A stretch of 64,000 nucleotides of DNA, from NCBI GenBank assembly GCA_028095005.1, contig CM051462.1, positions 81,913,846 through 81,977,845 of the forward strand. Reading direction: 5' to 3'. The notes beneath the pieces are model-generated. The model was given only the letters and a program-made list of their open reading frames with translations. It ran no database searches and was not told the origin of the DNA. Below, in pieces: positions 37,838-49,828 of this stretch. Both the position numbers and the translations under genes were made by a program. Within the stretch, counting starts at the first letter, position 1; each line of letters begins with the position of its first letter. This stretch comes from Rhynchospora pubera (taxonomy: Eukaryota; Streptophyta; Magnoliopsida; Poales; Cyperaceae).

Positions 37838-38374
37838 TATACAGAAATTTTGACATTTGCAATAACCATATCGCCCTTCCTTTCCTCAAAGAAATTTAGT
37901 ATTTGTAGTTTAGTTTCGAGAAATTTCTACTTTACTCGTGGAGATAAAATTTATTCATCAACAATCTTCTTTTCAAAGGTAACAATTTCTACTCTAATAT
38001 TTTATTTCGTTAATTGTCCAGAATTATTTGTTGTCGTTTTGAATGATTCTCTTTAGATTCTCTGAGTCATTAATTTCAGAATTAATAGTAGTTACATAAC
38101 TTGAAAGAAAATCAATCTTTCATAACAAAAAGTTACATATTCATGCCCAAACTTAAATTTTGTTGGTTTGTGCATGCAAAAACCGTACCATGACAAATGT
38201 ACAAACACAGAAACACTAGTAATTGAAATTGGAGAATATTAACCTCTAACAAAGCTGATAGCTCCTTGGAGTAGCAAGTTTATCAATCCTGGCATGAGAT
38301 AATCCATGTTTATTAGCCAAAAAAATTCATAAAAATCATTTACATTTTTCATTGAATTTTTCTTTTAGATAAAG
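37838..38374. other. Spacer before the FAR1-like fragment
   Basis: A+T-rich. It ends in tttcttttag, which looks like a splice acceptor directly before the FAR1-like reading frame. No gene is seen in it. Confidence 0.45.
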
Positions 38375-38896
38375 ATGAGTAATGAGGACCAACTGCTTGC
38401 TTTGGAGTTTGAAAGTCGTGATGAGTTGCTTGTGTGTGTTTGATCTTATTATTCGAGAAGAGGTTATGCCTTGTCAACATTCCGCTCAAAATCAGACAAG
38501 TGTGTAGATTTACGATGCGATAGAGGTGGAAAGTATCGAAATACCAACAATATTTCACATGTTCAAAGTAAAAAGAAGCATACAAGCTCACGTTTGATAA
38601 ACTGTCCATTCAAATTGCGGGAAAAAAAGCAGGAGAATGGGATATGGAATGTTGAAATAAAGAAGAACGAACACAATCATGAACCTTCAGCTGATATGTA
38701 TGGTCATCCCTCATTCCGTCGGTTAACCTTCAGCCTAGCTGTTGAGAATGAATTTAACGAAATAAGAGTACATCTTGCAAGGGAAAAGATTCAAGTACGA
38801 CATGTTTGCGACATTCCATTTTTCAAGAATCTCACTACACGCATCTCACATTTTGCATTAAAGGAGCTACAAAAACAATATGAGATGACAAAATAA
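38375..38896 (+). pseudogene. FAR1/MULE-transposase-type DNA-binding domain fragment
   Basis: Reading from ATG 38375 gives MSNEDQLLALEFESRDELLV, then an in-frame TGA at about 38441. After it comes SYYSRRGYALSTFRSKSDK, then a zinc-binding pattern of the WRKY-GCM1/FAR1 type (LRCDRGGKY, INCPFKLR, HNHEP). The frame ends at 38896 before the catalytic part of a Mutator-type transposase or FAR1-related protein. No DDE region follows; downstream sequence keeps only faint similarity before transporter-derived sequence begins at about 39113. It is a broken MULE or FAR1-related relic. A functional regulator is unlikely given the stop. Confidence 0.7.
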
Positions 38897-39112
38897 GGCA
38901 GCATGAATCCTATCTGTACAGGCCAGTTCAAAGCGACCATGGGTATGCCGTGTGCACATCAATGAAAAATTAGAAAATTAGTTCGCTTTCTCTTTATCAA
39001 ATACACTCACAATGGAGAATTGATATAAGAAAATTACATGATATGGATACTAATTCAGAAGATAATCGTGTTGAACGAATAAAATGATGGTGTATTCAGG
39101 CTAACGAATAAA

Positions 39113-39520
39113 ATATTTGGTCCTTTAGAGTATTCGGGCTAGCGATATGCTGTTGAGGGTTGTTCACGGTGTGCTTGCCGGAGACACGAGGAAGGACCAT
39201 ATGTGACACCATGGAGGAAGAAGAGTTTAAAGAGACTAATAACCCTGCAAGAGATGAGAATTGAGAGATTTCAATGTTGTCGTTTCAATAAAGTGAAAAT
39301 TCACGACCAATCTGGATAAAAAAAAAAAAAAAGCTATTGGCAAGGTTGGTAGACGAATGTCTACAAACAATTGTATTGAGATACTGAAGGAATAAAATTT
39401 GAGATGTTTCTGTTAAAATTGTTCAGAATATTTGCAAGATATTAAATAAAGAATGTCAAAGCTTTTTGCAAAAACAATTAAACTGATTAATTATAATTAT
39501 AAATTTTCTAAAGACATCGC
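39113..39520 (+). pseudogene. 3'-terminal fragment of an OCT4-like gene
   Basis: The first 150 bases match the end of transporter copy 1 exon 3 (tttggtcctttagagtattcgg, then gttcacggtgtgcttgccgg and the LPETRG coding block), up to the same stop (39262-39264). The match continues about 250 bases into the 3' flank (aacaattgtattgagatact...). An in-frame TGA replaces a Cys codon (tgctgttgagggttg, near 39147). Everything upstream of the last 50 codons is missing. It is closer to copy 1 than to the copy at 51984 (GAGAATTGA tail and shared flank). Confidence 0.85.
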
Positions 39521-39689
39521 AAAATTAAAGTTGAATAAACGATATTTAAATCGTTCAACTCAAAAATCTTGTGCTAGTGTTGAATTTGTAGGATTATTTC
39601 CGTTTGCTGATATCTTAATTAGTTGATTTTAAATGAACGAAAGGTAAGGAAAAAAAAAAAAAAAGCAGAGCAATAATTTGATAAAACAA

Positions 39690-40880
39690 GCGTGCAATGG
39701 CGACTTCTTTTTAGGAGAATTACTTACAGTTATCAACATTTTATGCAATCACGCAATCAGAGAGTCGCTCTCCTCGCCTCACCTTTCCCTTCTTTTATCC
39801 TCTTCGTCTCCTCTCTCCCTCTGATTCAGATCTCCACCACCTCCTTTGCTCCCCTCTCCTCACGTCCGCCTGTCCTCTCCTCCGTCTCGCCTCCGCCTCC
39901 GCCTCCACCTTATCTCAGCCTCTCCTTCGCTTCTCCTCTCCTCCGCCTCAGCCTCTCATTTCCTCTGCCTCACCTCTCCTCCGTCTCGTATCCGCCTCCG
40001 CCTCACCTCAGTCTCTCTTCTCCTCTGCCTCACCTCCACCTCTGCTTCCCTTCACTGCTGCCTCTCCTATACCAATCAGATCTGGTTGAGAAAGAAAGAA
40101 GTAGAAATCAAGAAGGATAAGAAGAGAAAAGAGGTTTAGATCTAGTCCTGTTACAACTTGGGAGTAACTAAATTGATATAAGGGATGATATTAATCAGTA
40201 TATGAGAGTATCTAATATATATAAGGGAGTAAATAACATTCATGCATGATTCTGTCATTTTTATGGGAGTAACTAAATTACTATAAGGGAGAAAATTGAT
40301 CAATGTAAGGGAGTAAATAATACAAACGCCGGAGTAAATAATATTCATATATGATTCTGCTGTTGTTTAGGAGTAACTAAATAGCTATAAGGGAGTAAAT
40401 AACTAGTATAAAAGGAGTATTTACTATGTATGAGGGAGTAAATAATATTTAGAACTGATTCTACTGTTGTTTGGAGTAACTAAATAACTCTAAGGGAGTA
40501 AATAAGTACTAGTAAGGGAGTTTTTAATACAAGTAAGGGAGTAAATAATATTCATATCTGATTTTGTTGTTGTTTGAGAGTAACTAAATAGCTATAAGGG
40601 AGTAAATAATTAGTAGTAAGGAAGTATTTAATACAAGTGAGGGGGTAAATAATATTTAATTTATGATTCTGATAACGGCATGGCTGCGACGGGAGGTCTG
40701 TGCGACGGCGACGGCAGGGCTGGGCAGCTCGACGGCGACGGTAGGGCTGCGCGCCGGTGAGGGAGGAGAGACAGAATAGAGGGTTAAAGCGGGGTGAGGG
40801 GGAAAGGAGACGCGGGTGAGGTGGAAAGTAGATGCGGTTTCCGTATTTGGCAGGGATCGAAATTTTTTTTTTCTATTTTT
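39690..40880. other. Composite low-complexity block: C/T arm, minisatellite, G/A arm
   Basis: A pyrimidine-rich block (39765-40070; cctccgcctc, cacctctcctcc words) is followed by a tandem repeat (40157-40660). A purine-rich block follows (40680-40830; gacggcgacgg, gggtgaggtgg). The arms are loosely complementary, so the plan resembles the element at 28507-29516. Long open frames on the C/T arm are Ser/Pro/Leu compositional artefacts. No ends or target duplication could be fixed. Confidence 0.45.
40157..40660. repeat. Minisatellite of gggagtaaataat units
   Basis: About fifteen imperfect units built on aagggagtaaataat and its partner gagtaactaaatagctat. They are grouped in a higher-order period of roughly 110 bases that includes attcatatatgattctg. 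Confidence 0.8.
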
Positions 40881-42286
40881 AGAGTTTGATTGCTTGATTG
40901 TCTAAAAGGTTGATTGCACTTATCAGCTCCGTTTTTTTAGTGATCGAGCGCCGTCATTCAGCCCAACAAATGAGAAATTTGTGCTCGGCCACCAACCATA
41001 CTCCATTTTTAGATGGCCCAAGGCCTTAGTTTGTGTTTTTTTCGGGAATATATATGCCATTTGTTTCAAACTTTAGCCAACCACGCCGTTATGTTCAATG
41101 TTCTAAAATGAAGCAATATATTTGAAGTCTATAATAATTTTTTTCTCTAACAGCGGTTGAAGAGAACATAAAATATTAAATAATGCATATAATAAGTTGT
41201 GTTTTAGAACCAAAAGCTATGCCTTGCATAGTCGTATGACATGCAATAAGACGTAAGAATGCAAGCCCAAAATTTGAGATATGTGGAATGAATTTATGCA
41301 AATTCTAAAAGAATTCACATGTACGTTGCGCAAATAAATGCTACAACATTAACACATAAAATTTATTTGTAATATCTTTAAAATTCTGTCATTTGTAAAT
41401 TTATTCGTGTTAAATTGAACACAACATATAAAATCATAAGCATAATATCCTTCATGAAAATATTTACAATATAATTTTGACAACGTTTTATTATAATTAA
41501 TTTAATTCATATTTCAAATCGGGAAAACATCAGTATATATGAACTAAAACATTTGATGGAAGTCATTTTTTAAAAACATCAGTATTTTTTTAGCACATTG
41601 CAAATTTTATTTATTGCTCGAAAGATTTCTTTTTTTTTTTTACCCCAGTTGAGATTCTATGATCACCAAATAAAAAATAATAATAATTTGATGAATTTTA
41701 TGTTGGCCTCATAGATAAATTCACTTATAATTAATTGCTTACGTAGAAACTTGAAATTATTATGTATAAAAAATCCTATGATATATATATACTTACAGTC
41801 CATGAGTTCCGTATACTCTTAACCCTTAAGCTTAATTTTAAAGAAGCATTGAGCCCACCAAGCAGCGCATATTATTGAAATACAATAATGGTTCATTAGA
41901 CCAGCACCATGCATAACACAACAAAAGTAGAAGGTAGGCCCGATGTATTTTTTCTTTTCGAAGACTAGCCGAACAACTAGGTAGCAAAAAAAGCTTGTGG
42001 CTAGCTCTAGAAAAATTCGACTTCAATTCGACATTGGCTCGATATATTTGAACTCGAAGCAAATTCGACTTTTTCAAAATTAACTCGAAATATAATTTTG
42101 ATAACTAATTTATATATATTAGTACACAATTTGATATATTATATATTTATTTATTACATACAAATACTATTTTATTTAAAATATTATTATTAAATGAATA
42201 AAATATTAGTTTATAAATAAAGTTAATATTAAAATTGATAAATATTAATTAATTTGTATATTACTTGCTTGAAATATATATATATA
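40881..42286. other. Intergenic stretch without a gene
   Basis: A+T-rich, with a T-run near 41630. The minus-strand open frame at 41838-42077 has no recognisable product. Nothing else is supported. Confidence 0.5.
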
Positions 42287-42289
42287 GAG

Positions 42290-42697
42290 AGAAAGTTTAA
42301 TATGCACTATAGTGCATAGAGCTTTTTATGCACCACGGACTTTTTCGGGGATATTTTTGTAAATTGACAAATCTAATTTAACCAATCTAATCTATATATT
42401 GAAATCTCATAGCAAACCAAATTTTACATTTTTGAGATTTTATTACTATTTTTTTTCGAATTTTTTAAAACATGTCATTTTTGGAATATTGTAAATAGTT
42501 TAACATTCCAAAAATGACATGTTTTAAAAAATTCAGAAAAAATAGTAATAAAATCTCAAAAATTGTAAAATTTGATTTTCTATGAGATTTAAATATTCAG
42601 ATTAGATTAGTTAAATAGTTTTGTCAATTTCCAAAAATACTTCCAAAAAAATCCGCGGTGTATAGAAAGCTCTATGCACTATGGTGCATATTAAACT

Positions 42698-42701
<4 letters not shown>
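42290..42701. mobile_element. Palindromic foldback MITE in a (TA)n tract
   Basis: Ends agaaagtttaatatgcac and gtgcatattaaactttct are exact inverted copies, and the arms pair nearly throughout around a centre near 42493 (ccaaaaatgacatgttttaa on the right arm). A (TA)n tract lies on both sides (about 42275-42286 and 42702-42742). Same architecture as 8100-8503 but a different sequence family. Confidence 0.85.

Positions 42702-42742
<41 letters not shown>
42702..42742. repeat. (TA)n microsatellite
   Basis: An uninterrupted TA alternation immediately right of the palindromic MITE. Confidence 0.95.
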
Positions 42743-42748
<6 letters not shown>

Positions 42749-43221
42749 TAATTAAGCTCGATGAGCTCGTTAAGAAATTAGATACAAACTCGATCCAAAT
42801 CGACAAAATTCAAATTAATTTTAAATCAAATTTGAACTAAGGTTAACTCGCTCGAGCTTGACTAGTTGCCGTTACAACCAAATTAGGCTTCGGCAATCCA
42901 GATTGAAGAGATACATAAACATAATTAAATGGTACAACTGGCCAACTTGGGCACACATACAAAAGCGAATAAGCAATCCTAAATATCAATGCAACATGAC
43001 CCACACAACCAAACTTGTAACGGATCACGTACAATAGCAATAAAAACCGACTTAGCCACCGTAGATCCCACGCAACGCAACAACTACTAAACAAAGTATA
43101 ATTAATATTTCTTACACCAACAATTAATCTGCTGCGACCACTGTCCCAGCGCAAAGAGATGTTTGGTTATGCGCATAAAAGACCACCTTCATTCAAAACA
43201 CAATACAGTGCACACATCGAT
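42743..43221. other. Intergenic stretch without a supported gene
   Basis: The minus-strand open frame at 42843-43154 is hydrophobic but shows no family signature, intron structure or promoter. I do not call it a gene. Confidence 0.4.
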
Positions 43222-43547
43222 CGATAGGCCTGTTTAAGTTTAACATTTCCAACGGCAATAAAATGGGCCATTTCATTTACCGTTCCGTTCCATCAACGAT
43301 ATGATCGTATTATTTTGTTTTTCATTTCGTTTTAAGAAACAAAATGCTCTTTTATTCCGTTATATTTTCCGTTTGGACGGAACGGAACAATTAATGTTCT
43401 TTTACACTGAAAATTGCACTATTTATCGAAACGGAAGCGAAAGGAACTCATTTCGTTTACCGTTTCGTTTCGACTATCCTTTCATTTTATTTACCGTTTC
43501 TTTTTTATAACGAAATAAATTTGTGTACCGTTTGCACCCGTAGCATA
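43222..43547. mobile_element. Degenerate hAT-type MITE
   Basis: The interior consists of accgtt/aacggaac words typical of the elements at 15764 and 29851. The left end aggcctgtttaagtttaac and right end ccgtttgcacccgta are a decayed version of the aggggtgtcaac ends. No target duplication remains. Confidence 0.45.
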
Positions 43548-44026
43548 GAGCTAGGCATCAATCATCAGGATGGACTGCATGAGGGAGAGGTACGTACTGC
43601 AGCTCAAAATATTTTCAAAATTATCCCTCTTTGTACTGTGTTCTATGAAAAAGAAATTATAGAGTTATGTTTATGCCTCAAAATATTATAAACACTTTGC
43701 TCCATCTTAAAAATGTTCCTTACCTTGTCGTAACTTCTGCCTCAGCCCTTCTCAGTCACCGGGATTTGCCTAGGTTCATCGAATTCGACTAGATTGGATA
43801 ATACCAAAATTTCTCATTTTTTTTTCCAAGCTTAATTCAAAATTAATTTTTGGGATAAGCTGATAACACTCGTCGAAAAAAAAAAAAGGAAAAGAAAGCT
43901 TAATTGGCTTCTGTACGTGTTCCAATATCGCGTCTAGCTCAACAGTTTCTGTGCCCATAGCATGCTCAGATTTATTTATTTACTTTTTTAAATATATGAA
44001 ACATGCCCAGATTTGTACTCAATAAT
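43548..44026. other. Intergenic stretch without a gene
   Basis: A+T-rich and unremarkable on both strands. Confidence 0.5.
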
Positions 44027-44164
44027 GGATCCGTTTGGATCGCTAAAGAATAAGAAGAATACTATCGGAAAGTGTGTAACTTTGTGAAAAATTTAAATGG
44101 TTAGGAATAAATTTACGTCTAAGAAGATACTATTCCGTTATTTCTGGACGTATCCAAACGGAGT
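44027..44164. mobile_element. Tourist/Harbinger-like MITE, copy 3
   Basis: Starts ggatccgtttggatcgc and ends tatccaaacggagtc. The interior gtgtgtaactttgtgaaaaa is the reverse complement of the motif shared by the other copies, so it lies in the opposite orientation to copy 1. Confidence 0.65.
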
Positions 44165-44199
44165 CAATATAAAGTTAGTTTATCAAATTAAGCTCTAGT

Positions 44200-44345
44200 G
44201 AAAGCCCACAATTAAAATTTATCAGAAAAATCCGTCGGGTCAACAATTAAAATTTAGTTTATCAGAAAAATCCATCGGGTCAGATAAAGCTCTAGTGAAA
44301 GTTAGTTTATCAGAAAAATCCATCGGGTCAACAATTAAAATTTTT
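44200..44345. repeat. Short tandem duplication
   Basis: The phrase tatcagaaaaatccatcggg occurs three times (one with ccgtcggg), alternating with caattaaaattta and ctctagtgaaag. This gives two overlapping duplications of about 60 bases. Confidence 0.85.
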
Positions 44346-45675
44346 CGATTAATTAATTTTTGGAGGATAAAAATTTTATTTTCTTTTTGTTATATTTTTT
44401 TTCTTTAACAAATAATTTATATATTGGATTGCCAAAATCAACGTCTGACACTGATATTAAAATTTTTGCTCATGAGAATTTTCCGGAACGTCTAACAAAT
44501 AAAAACTTGAATATTTGTTGGGGCGTTTAGCGTACATGAGATTAGTCTAACTTTTAGTTAGTAATCTAACTTGTTAACCTATAATTGTCAAACGACTTTG
44601 AGATCAACGGACTTAGTACTCACATTAGAACTAATATTTACAAACTTTATCTCAAACACTAATTAATCCCAAAAATACTAACTTTAATTTCTAACCTTGC
44701 TAACTTATGGTGTTTAAAGAACAGGAAAAGATTTACTTTAAATAACACATCTAAAATGAAAAACTCAACTACGCTAGCTAAATTCATTTTATGTTGAGTG
44801 CGTAAATTTTATTGGAAATTTTCAAACGAAATAATAACAAAATCTATATTAACAACAAGCAAATAAGTTAGAAAATTTGCACTCTATACAATTTAAACAA
44901 ATCTAAAAAACATGGAGGCATTTGGTTGTGTAGTAAAGAGTTGCATAAGTATTTATGTAGTGTTATATGAATGTTTGGTAGTGTAGTAAGGAAGAGTAAC
45001 TTAATTCATGCATATATGTGACACCTCACGAACAGCCGTAGTTCGGGCGAACCAAACACCTCGAACTAGGTTGTTCGCGAACTTCTTAGGCTTGTGGGAA
45101 TTGTTCGTGGGCCTGTTTCTTGGGCCATTGGATGGGCCTTTATTCGTCCATTGTTCACGGTTAAACCAAACACACCCAGTCTAAAATACTCTTGAATTTG
45201 AGTTATTTGATTTAGTAAAGAATAATCATGCTTTGACCATATATTTAGTATGCAATACATACTTTGACCATATATTTCACATCAGATGTTGAAATCTGAC
45301 CTAATATATTTAATGGGTTGATAATCATGCTTGATTTAGTTTCATTGAGCCGATTATTATTATGCGTCTATTTAATTTTGCAAAATTGATTTAAAAAAGG
45401 TTTCATTTTAAATTATATCAAGACAATTATATTAATGCATGACTTAGATTAAAAAATATAAAATTTTCACAATAATAAAGGAGGCCAAACTGAGAACATA
45501 AATTATGTGAATTCATATTATAAACTGTAACAATTTAACTGACGCATATATTTGTGTTTGCTAGTGGAATGAATAATGTTGTTCGAGAATAAGGGAGAGG
45601 ATCCTCTCATGGGATGAATAAGTCTTGTTTGAATAAGCATCTAGTTCACACCTTTATTCTTGTTCTCTATTTATA
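44346..45675. other. Intergenic stretch without a gene
   Basis: A+T-rich, except for a G+C-richer patch (about 45025-45175; gttcgggcgaaccaaaca, gttcgcgaac, gttcgtgggc). The patch ends in aaccaaacacacccag and may be the right part of another MITE with a gtgtgtttgg end. No gene. Confidence 0.45.
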
Positions 45676-45900
45676 GGTGTGTTTGGATGCAACGGAATAA
45701 GCCGGGAATAGGGAATAGGAATAAGGAATTTCCGTTTGCGTGCTTATCCTTATTCCTTATTCTTATACCATTATTTTGTTAGTATAGGAATAAGAACCCT
45801 TGTTCCTTATTCTTGTGTTGTTTGGGTTACACAAAAATAAGAATAAGCACGCAAACCGAAATTTCTTATTCTTATTCCCTATTCCCTACCCATCCAAAGA
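45676..45900. mobile_element. Hairpin MITE of gaataag words
   Basis: The left arm (ggtgtgtttggatg, then gggaatagggaataggaata and ccgtttgcgtgcttat) pairs with the right arm (ataagcacgcaaaccgaaat, ttattccctattccc and catccaaaga). The centre has a second smaller inverted pair (ataaggaataagaac against gttccttattcttg type words). No target duplication is clear. Confidence 0.7.
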
Positions 45901-48527
45901 AGCAAGGATCTTATTCTTGTTCACGTGAACTGCTGGTTGACCTTTAACAAATAAATAAATAAATAAATAAAATCAAAATATCAATATGTTAAACATAATT
46001 CGATAAAATATACATTTCTATATAACAAAAATATTTTAAAAACTTGAGATGATTTTCATATGTGCTCTCTTTTTAAAATAAAAAATAACTGTTATTTTAA
46101 TTGATTTTTTTTCATTCTAGACGTAAAATCAAATGATAATATCTTTGTCTCTATCAATTGACTTTTAGCTACAAATAAAATCGATCAAACTATATAATAG
46201 AAGATGGATACATGCTAGATCTTGAGGTGATACATTGTTTTTATCCGTTAATGCATTTATTATGAGGAGTAGGAATATCCTAATGTAATCTCGTGGCATA
46301 TTGTGAATTTTATTACTTTTGTTTGGACGGAATTGATCTCTCGCATGCCTCCACGAATGAAATCGGTGTAGCTGTAATAAAAATAAATAAATAAATAATA
46401 AACAGAATAAAATCGTTCTGTTTGGTTTTGGGTGTGGCGCTGATGACGTGGACACATTTTTTATAAATAATAATTGTAAACTGAGGACTAGTTCTGTTCG
46501 TTTTGTATATACAGCCATAGAGGTCGGCAGTGACATCAGCAACCCATATATAATTTAAGGACTAAATATATATATATGACCAATTTAGAGTCTGCTAATT
46601 AATCGAACTCAAACAAATATATTTTGATTCTAGTTTTATTTGAATTAAAAAAAAACTATGTCAAACGTCACGTTGGGATTCATTCAATCTATGGAGCTAA
46701 TTCGAAAATGAATCCAATTTCGAGTTCGACACTAGCTCTATTGCAATTTTTTTTATTTATTTCACATGCAAATTAGTTAAGATTCATTATTTTTAGATTA
46801 CATTTATTGATTTAATAATAATGTTGAAAAAACTTTACAAAAAAATAAATATATTGTATATTATACATTATAAATTAGATAATATAAATATTACTTATCG
46901 TGCTATTTCATGTTGAACCTTTACAAATCGGGCAAAACGGTTCTGAATTTTTAGCTCAAAAATAGAGTTGGTTAAAAATCTAAATTGAATGAATGGAATC
47001 GACCTAAAGTTAAATTAATCTCAATAAGTTGCGATCGAGCAATGAACGTCTTTTGACAAGCTTATTCAACTTTATTTGATTGGAGCAATTTGACAATTCA
47101 ATCAACTCAATTTGGTGTCAAGTTTCTCTAAAAAAAATTAATGGGAAGATAAATTAAGGACCTCAACGGAATTTGCACAAACCGGGATGACAGGCTGTAT
47201 CTAGAGCCGTCTGATTTAAAAATCAGATGGTTTTGCATGTACCTCCAATATATGTCTGCGACTTGAATGGACCTTTTTGACTCGATGGATGTACATTTGA
47301 CTTGGATATATTTTTTTTTTTGTCGGTCCTCGGTACGGAGCAGCTCATCTACAATCAGCAGTGAATGGAATTGACCCAAGTGATATGAATCACCCAATCA
47401 AAATCATGTTAAATAAATTTTACTTTTAACAGGAACTTATTTATTCGATACAACGCCCCCAACTACTTCAATAACCATAAAATTAATACATATACGGAAG
47501 TGTCTAGGTTCTGGAATCTCACATGCATCTTTTATGGTGCAAATTATATAATATATAATTTACATGACCTATCTATATGAAATTACAAGATAGACGAATA
47601 ATATTATTATAACTAGTGTGCATGTCGTGGGGAGATATTTTAATTTTAAGCATTCTACAAAATTTTATATGCAGGTGGTCTAGTAGCTAAGTAGTAAGAG
47701 CAGGTCGATTTAGGGTTAAACTTCGCATGTTTGCAATAGACTTGGCGAGCTAATGAAAAAAAACTCAGTAATATATATAAGAAATGACTAGAATCAGGGT
47801 GTCATTTCTAGCCTATCCAACTTGTTTGGGATAAAAGCTCTGACTATAAGATTTTCTGTAATTATTATATGGACATTTTTATAATATTTAGGGTCATATC
47901 AAACGAGAAATTTTAATAATCAGAAGTTGAGGGGCTCAACGGAAAATGCCAACTCTTGCGCTTTTTTTCACCAATATGTACTTCTGATCAGTATTAAACT
48001 ATGCAGTATCCCATGCAGCGAGTTGGTTAACCTGCTACACCTAAGCTGCAGTTCTGCACGCCTGCAAACAAAAAGATCCGACAACAAAGCTAATTTAAAT
48101 GGTTACCAGAGTAACCAGACACCAGTGCCAACTGCCAAGTAACACTAATTTCTTTTACTCTTACTTATATTTATAAATTGAAATAATGGGATATGTTTTA
48201 TATGATTTAATTAAGCTACAATAAAATTATAACATTTAATCTGATTTTAAGAGCTTCCAAAAGAGGAATTAAATTGTCAATAACTTTAGACCGTTCATTC
48301 TGTTGGTTTTTTCATGTATATATATATATAGTAATTAAAATAATGTTGAAAAATATTTGTAAATTTTTATGTGCTGTGTAATGTGTGATATTTATATACG
48401 ATCTATTTGATTAGATATATGTTTCATTCTTTAAAAGTCTAAAGATAATTACTGAACATTTCTTTTCATTACACAGAGCTTTAGTCGCTGTATTTCTGTT
48501 CGTTTGTAAACAGAACTAAACTATTAT
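45901..48527. other. Intergenic stretch without a supported gene
   Basis: A+T-rich with ataa microsatellites (about 45951-45971 and 46379-46399). A fragment agccgtctgatttaaaaatcagatgg (about 47201-47230) recalls the GC-rich MITE family. A tRNA-like phrase ggtggtctagtagctaagtagtaagag (about 47666-47692) may be a decayed SINE head. Open frames at 46165-46542 and 47128-47397 (-) have no recognisable product. Confidence 0.45.
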
Positions 48528-48683
48528 GGGCTGTTTGGATCGCTTAGAAATTTGGAGAATTTGTAATTTTTAGAAATAAATTTATTATGAAATGTATAAC
48601 TTTGTGAAGAGTTTAGATTGTTTATAATAAATTTGGCATATAAAATTTTCGAAATTGCAAATTCCGATTCATCTAAACGGAGA
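48528..48683. mobile_element. Tourist/Harbinger-like MITE, copy 4
   Basis: Starts gggctgtttggatcgc and ends catctaaacggagac, with tat on both sides (48525-48527 and 48684-48686). The interior gtataactttgtgaagagtttagattgttta is the inverted form of the shared motif. Confidence 0.7.
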
Positions 48684-49672
48684 CTATAAGTTTAGCTAAG
48701 TTGCCGAGAAGGTGGGTAAAATTTCTATGTGCTGAGAGCCTGATAGTGAGAAGTGAGAACCTGAGGGCTGAGACAATGGTAATGCCAAAATTTTGGACAA
48801 ACAAATATATAATATAGTAATATATACTCCGTCCCCACATGCCTGAGGTGTGGCCCGTGTGGGCGTGTAGCGCAGCTGGCGCTTTTCTAAAGATATTATC
48901 TCTATAATATAATAATTATATTGTAGGCGTGTTTGACAACACCATTAGTGTAGCACTAAAAGATACACCTAAAAAAATATCATCTTTTTTTACAGTGACG
49001 TACTAATAAGACATGTATAGTCGATGTCATACTATGGCACGGGCTAGCTAATTTCACATATAATTATAAATTACAGTTTAGTTTAAAATGAGATATTTTG
49101 TGTGTTCTTTTTCCTGCAAATTTGATTAGATAGAAGATAAGATTGATTGAAACTTCATTCAACAATTCAATCAAAATACAATTTTTCTCGGTTCGTCTTT
49201 GTTTGTTAGCTATCCTATTCAGTAACAAACAAAAACACTTGTCATTTCAAAACTCTAAAATCTAATGTATGCCTCAGAAAAGCGCCAATAAAAATTGGAC
49301 ATATAATTTATACCTCCGATGTCTCTTTCATTATGAAAGTTGTATGTGATTACATCAAAATAAATGAGTAAATAACCATGGCATGAACAATAAATTATTA
49401 ACTATTTTGATTATGTGTATATTTACATGTAAATCCATTTTTCATTGGTCCTTTTAATTATGTTATCTATAGACACATACCAAATTGTCATATTTGTTCT
49501 AGGAAAGTTCAATATTTTTTGGTTTTTTTTGAAAATAAGATAATTTATTTAGAGACACATAACCCATTGTGAAATACAATTTATTTCTCTTCCCTACTCA
49601 GTGAAAATTGAATCCGTTAAAATTAATACAATTAAGACAACAATAATGAATGGGCAGAGGCAGCTACTAGCT
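48684..49672. other. Intergenic stretch without a gene
   Basis: A+T-rich apart from a short G+C-rich patch at about 48840-48880. No coding or RNA feature is seen. Confidence 0.5.
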
Positions 49673-49828
49673 AGACAAAGAAGGTTGTCTCCGTTGGCTA
49701 GTCCAGTTGGTAGAGACGTATGTCTTTCTACGAAAAGACCTGGATTTGATTCTCGCTAGGCGAGATTAATTGGGATGGGGTGCCTACGGACTTTGATTGA
49801 AAAGAAAAAAAAAAGACAAAGAAGGTTG
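49673..49828 (+). mobile_element. tRNA-derived SINE with 15-bp target duplication
   Basis: The body 49688-49813 begins tctccgttggctagtcc and has an A-box-like segment (tggctagtccagttggtaga). A B-box-like segment (ggatttgattctcg) lies about 50 bases further on. The body ends in an A-rich tail (gaaaagaaaaaaaaaa). It is bracketed by the perfect direct repeat agacaaagaaggttg at 49673-49687 and 49814-49828. Internal pol III promoter, A tail and long variable duplication are the marks of a LINE-mobilised SINE. The perfect duplication points to a young insertion. Confidence 0.85.

Noticed and set aside
39692..40139. Open frames of 142 and 97 codons on the plus strand
   Set aside because: The products are Ser/Pro/Leu repeats from a cctcc-type tract next to a minisatellite, with no domain or splice signal.
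42843..43154. 103-codon hydrophobic frame on the minus strand
   Set aside because: Hydrophobic composition alone is weak evidence. No ATG context, intron phase or family match supports it.
47666..47760. tRNA-like phrase ggtggtctagtagc
   Set aside because: It cannot be folded into a full cloverleaf and lacks a good B box. At most it is a decayed SINE head.
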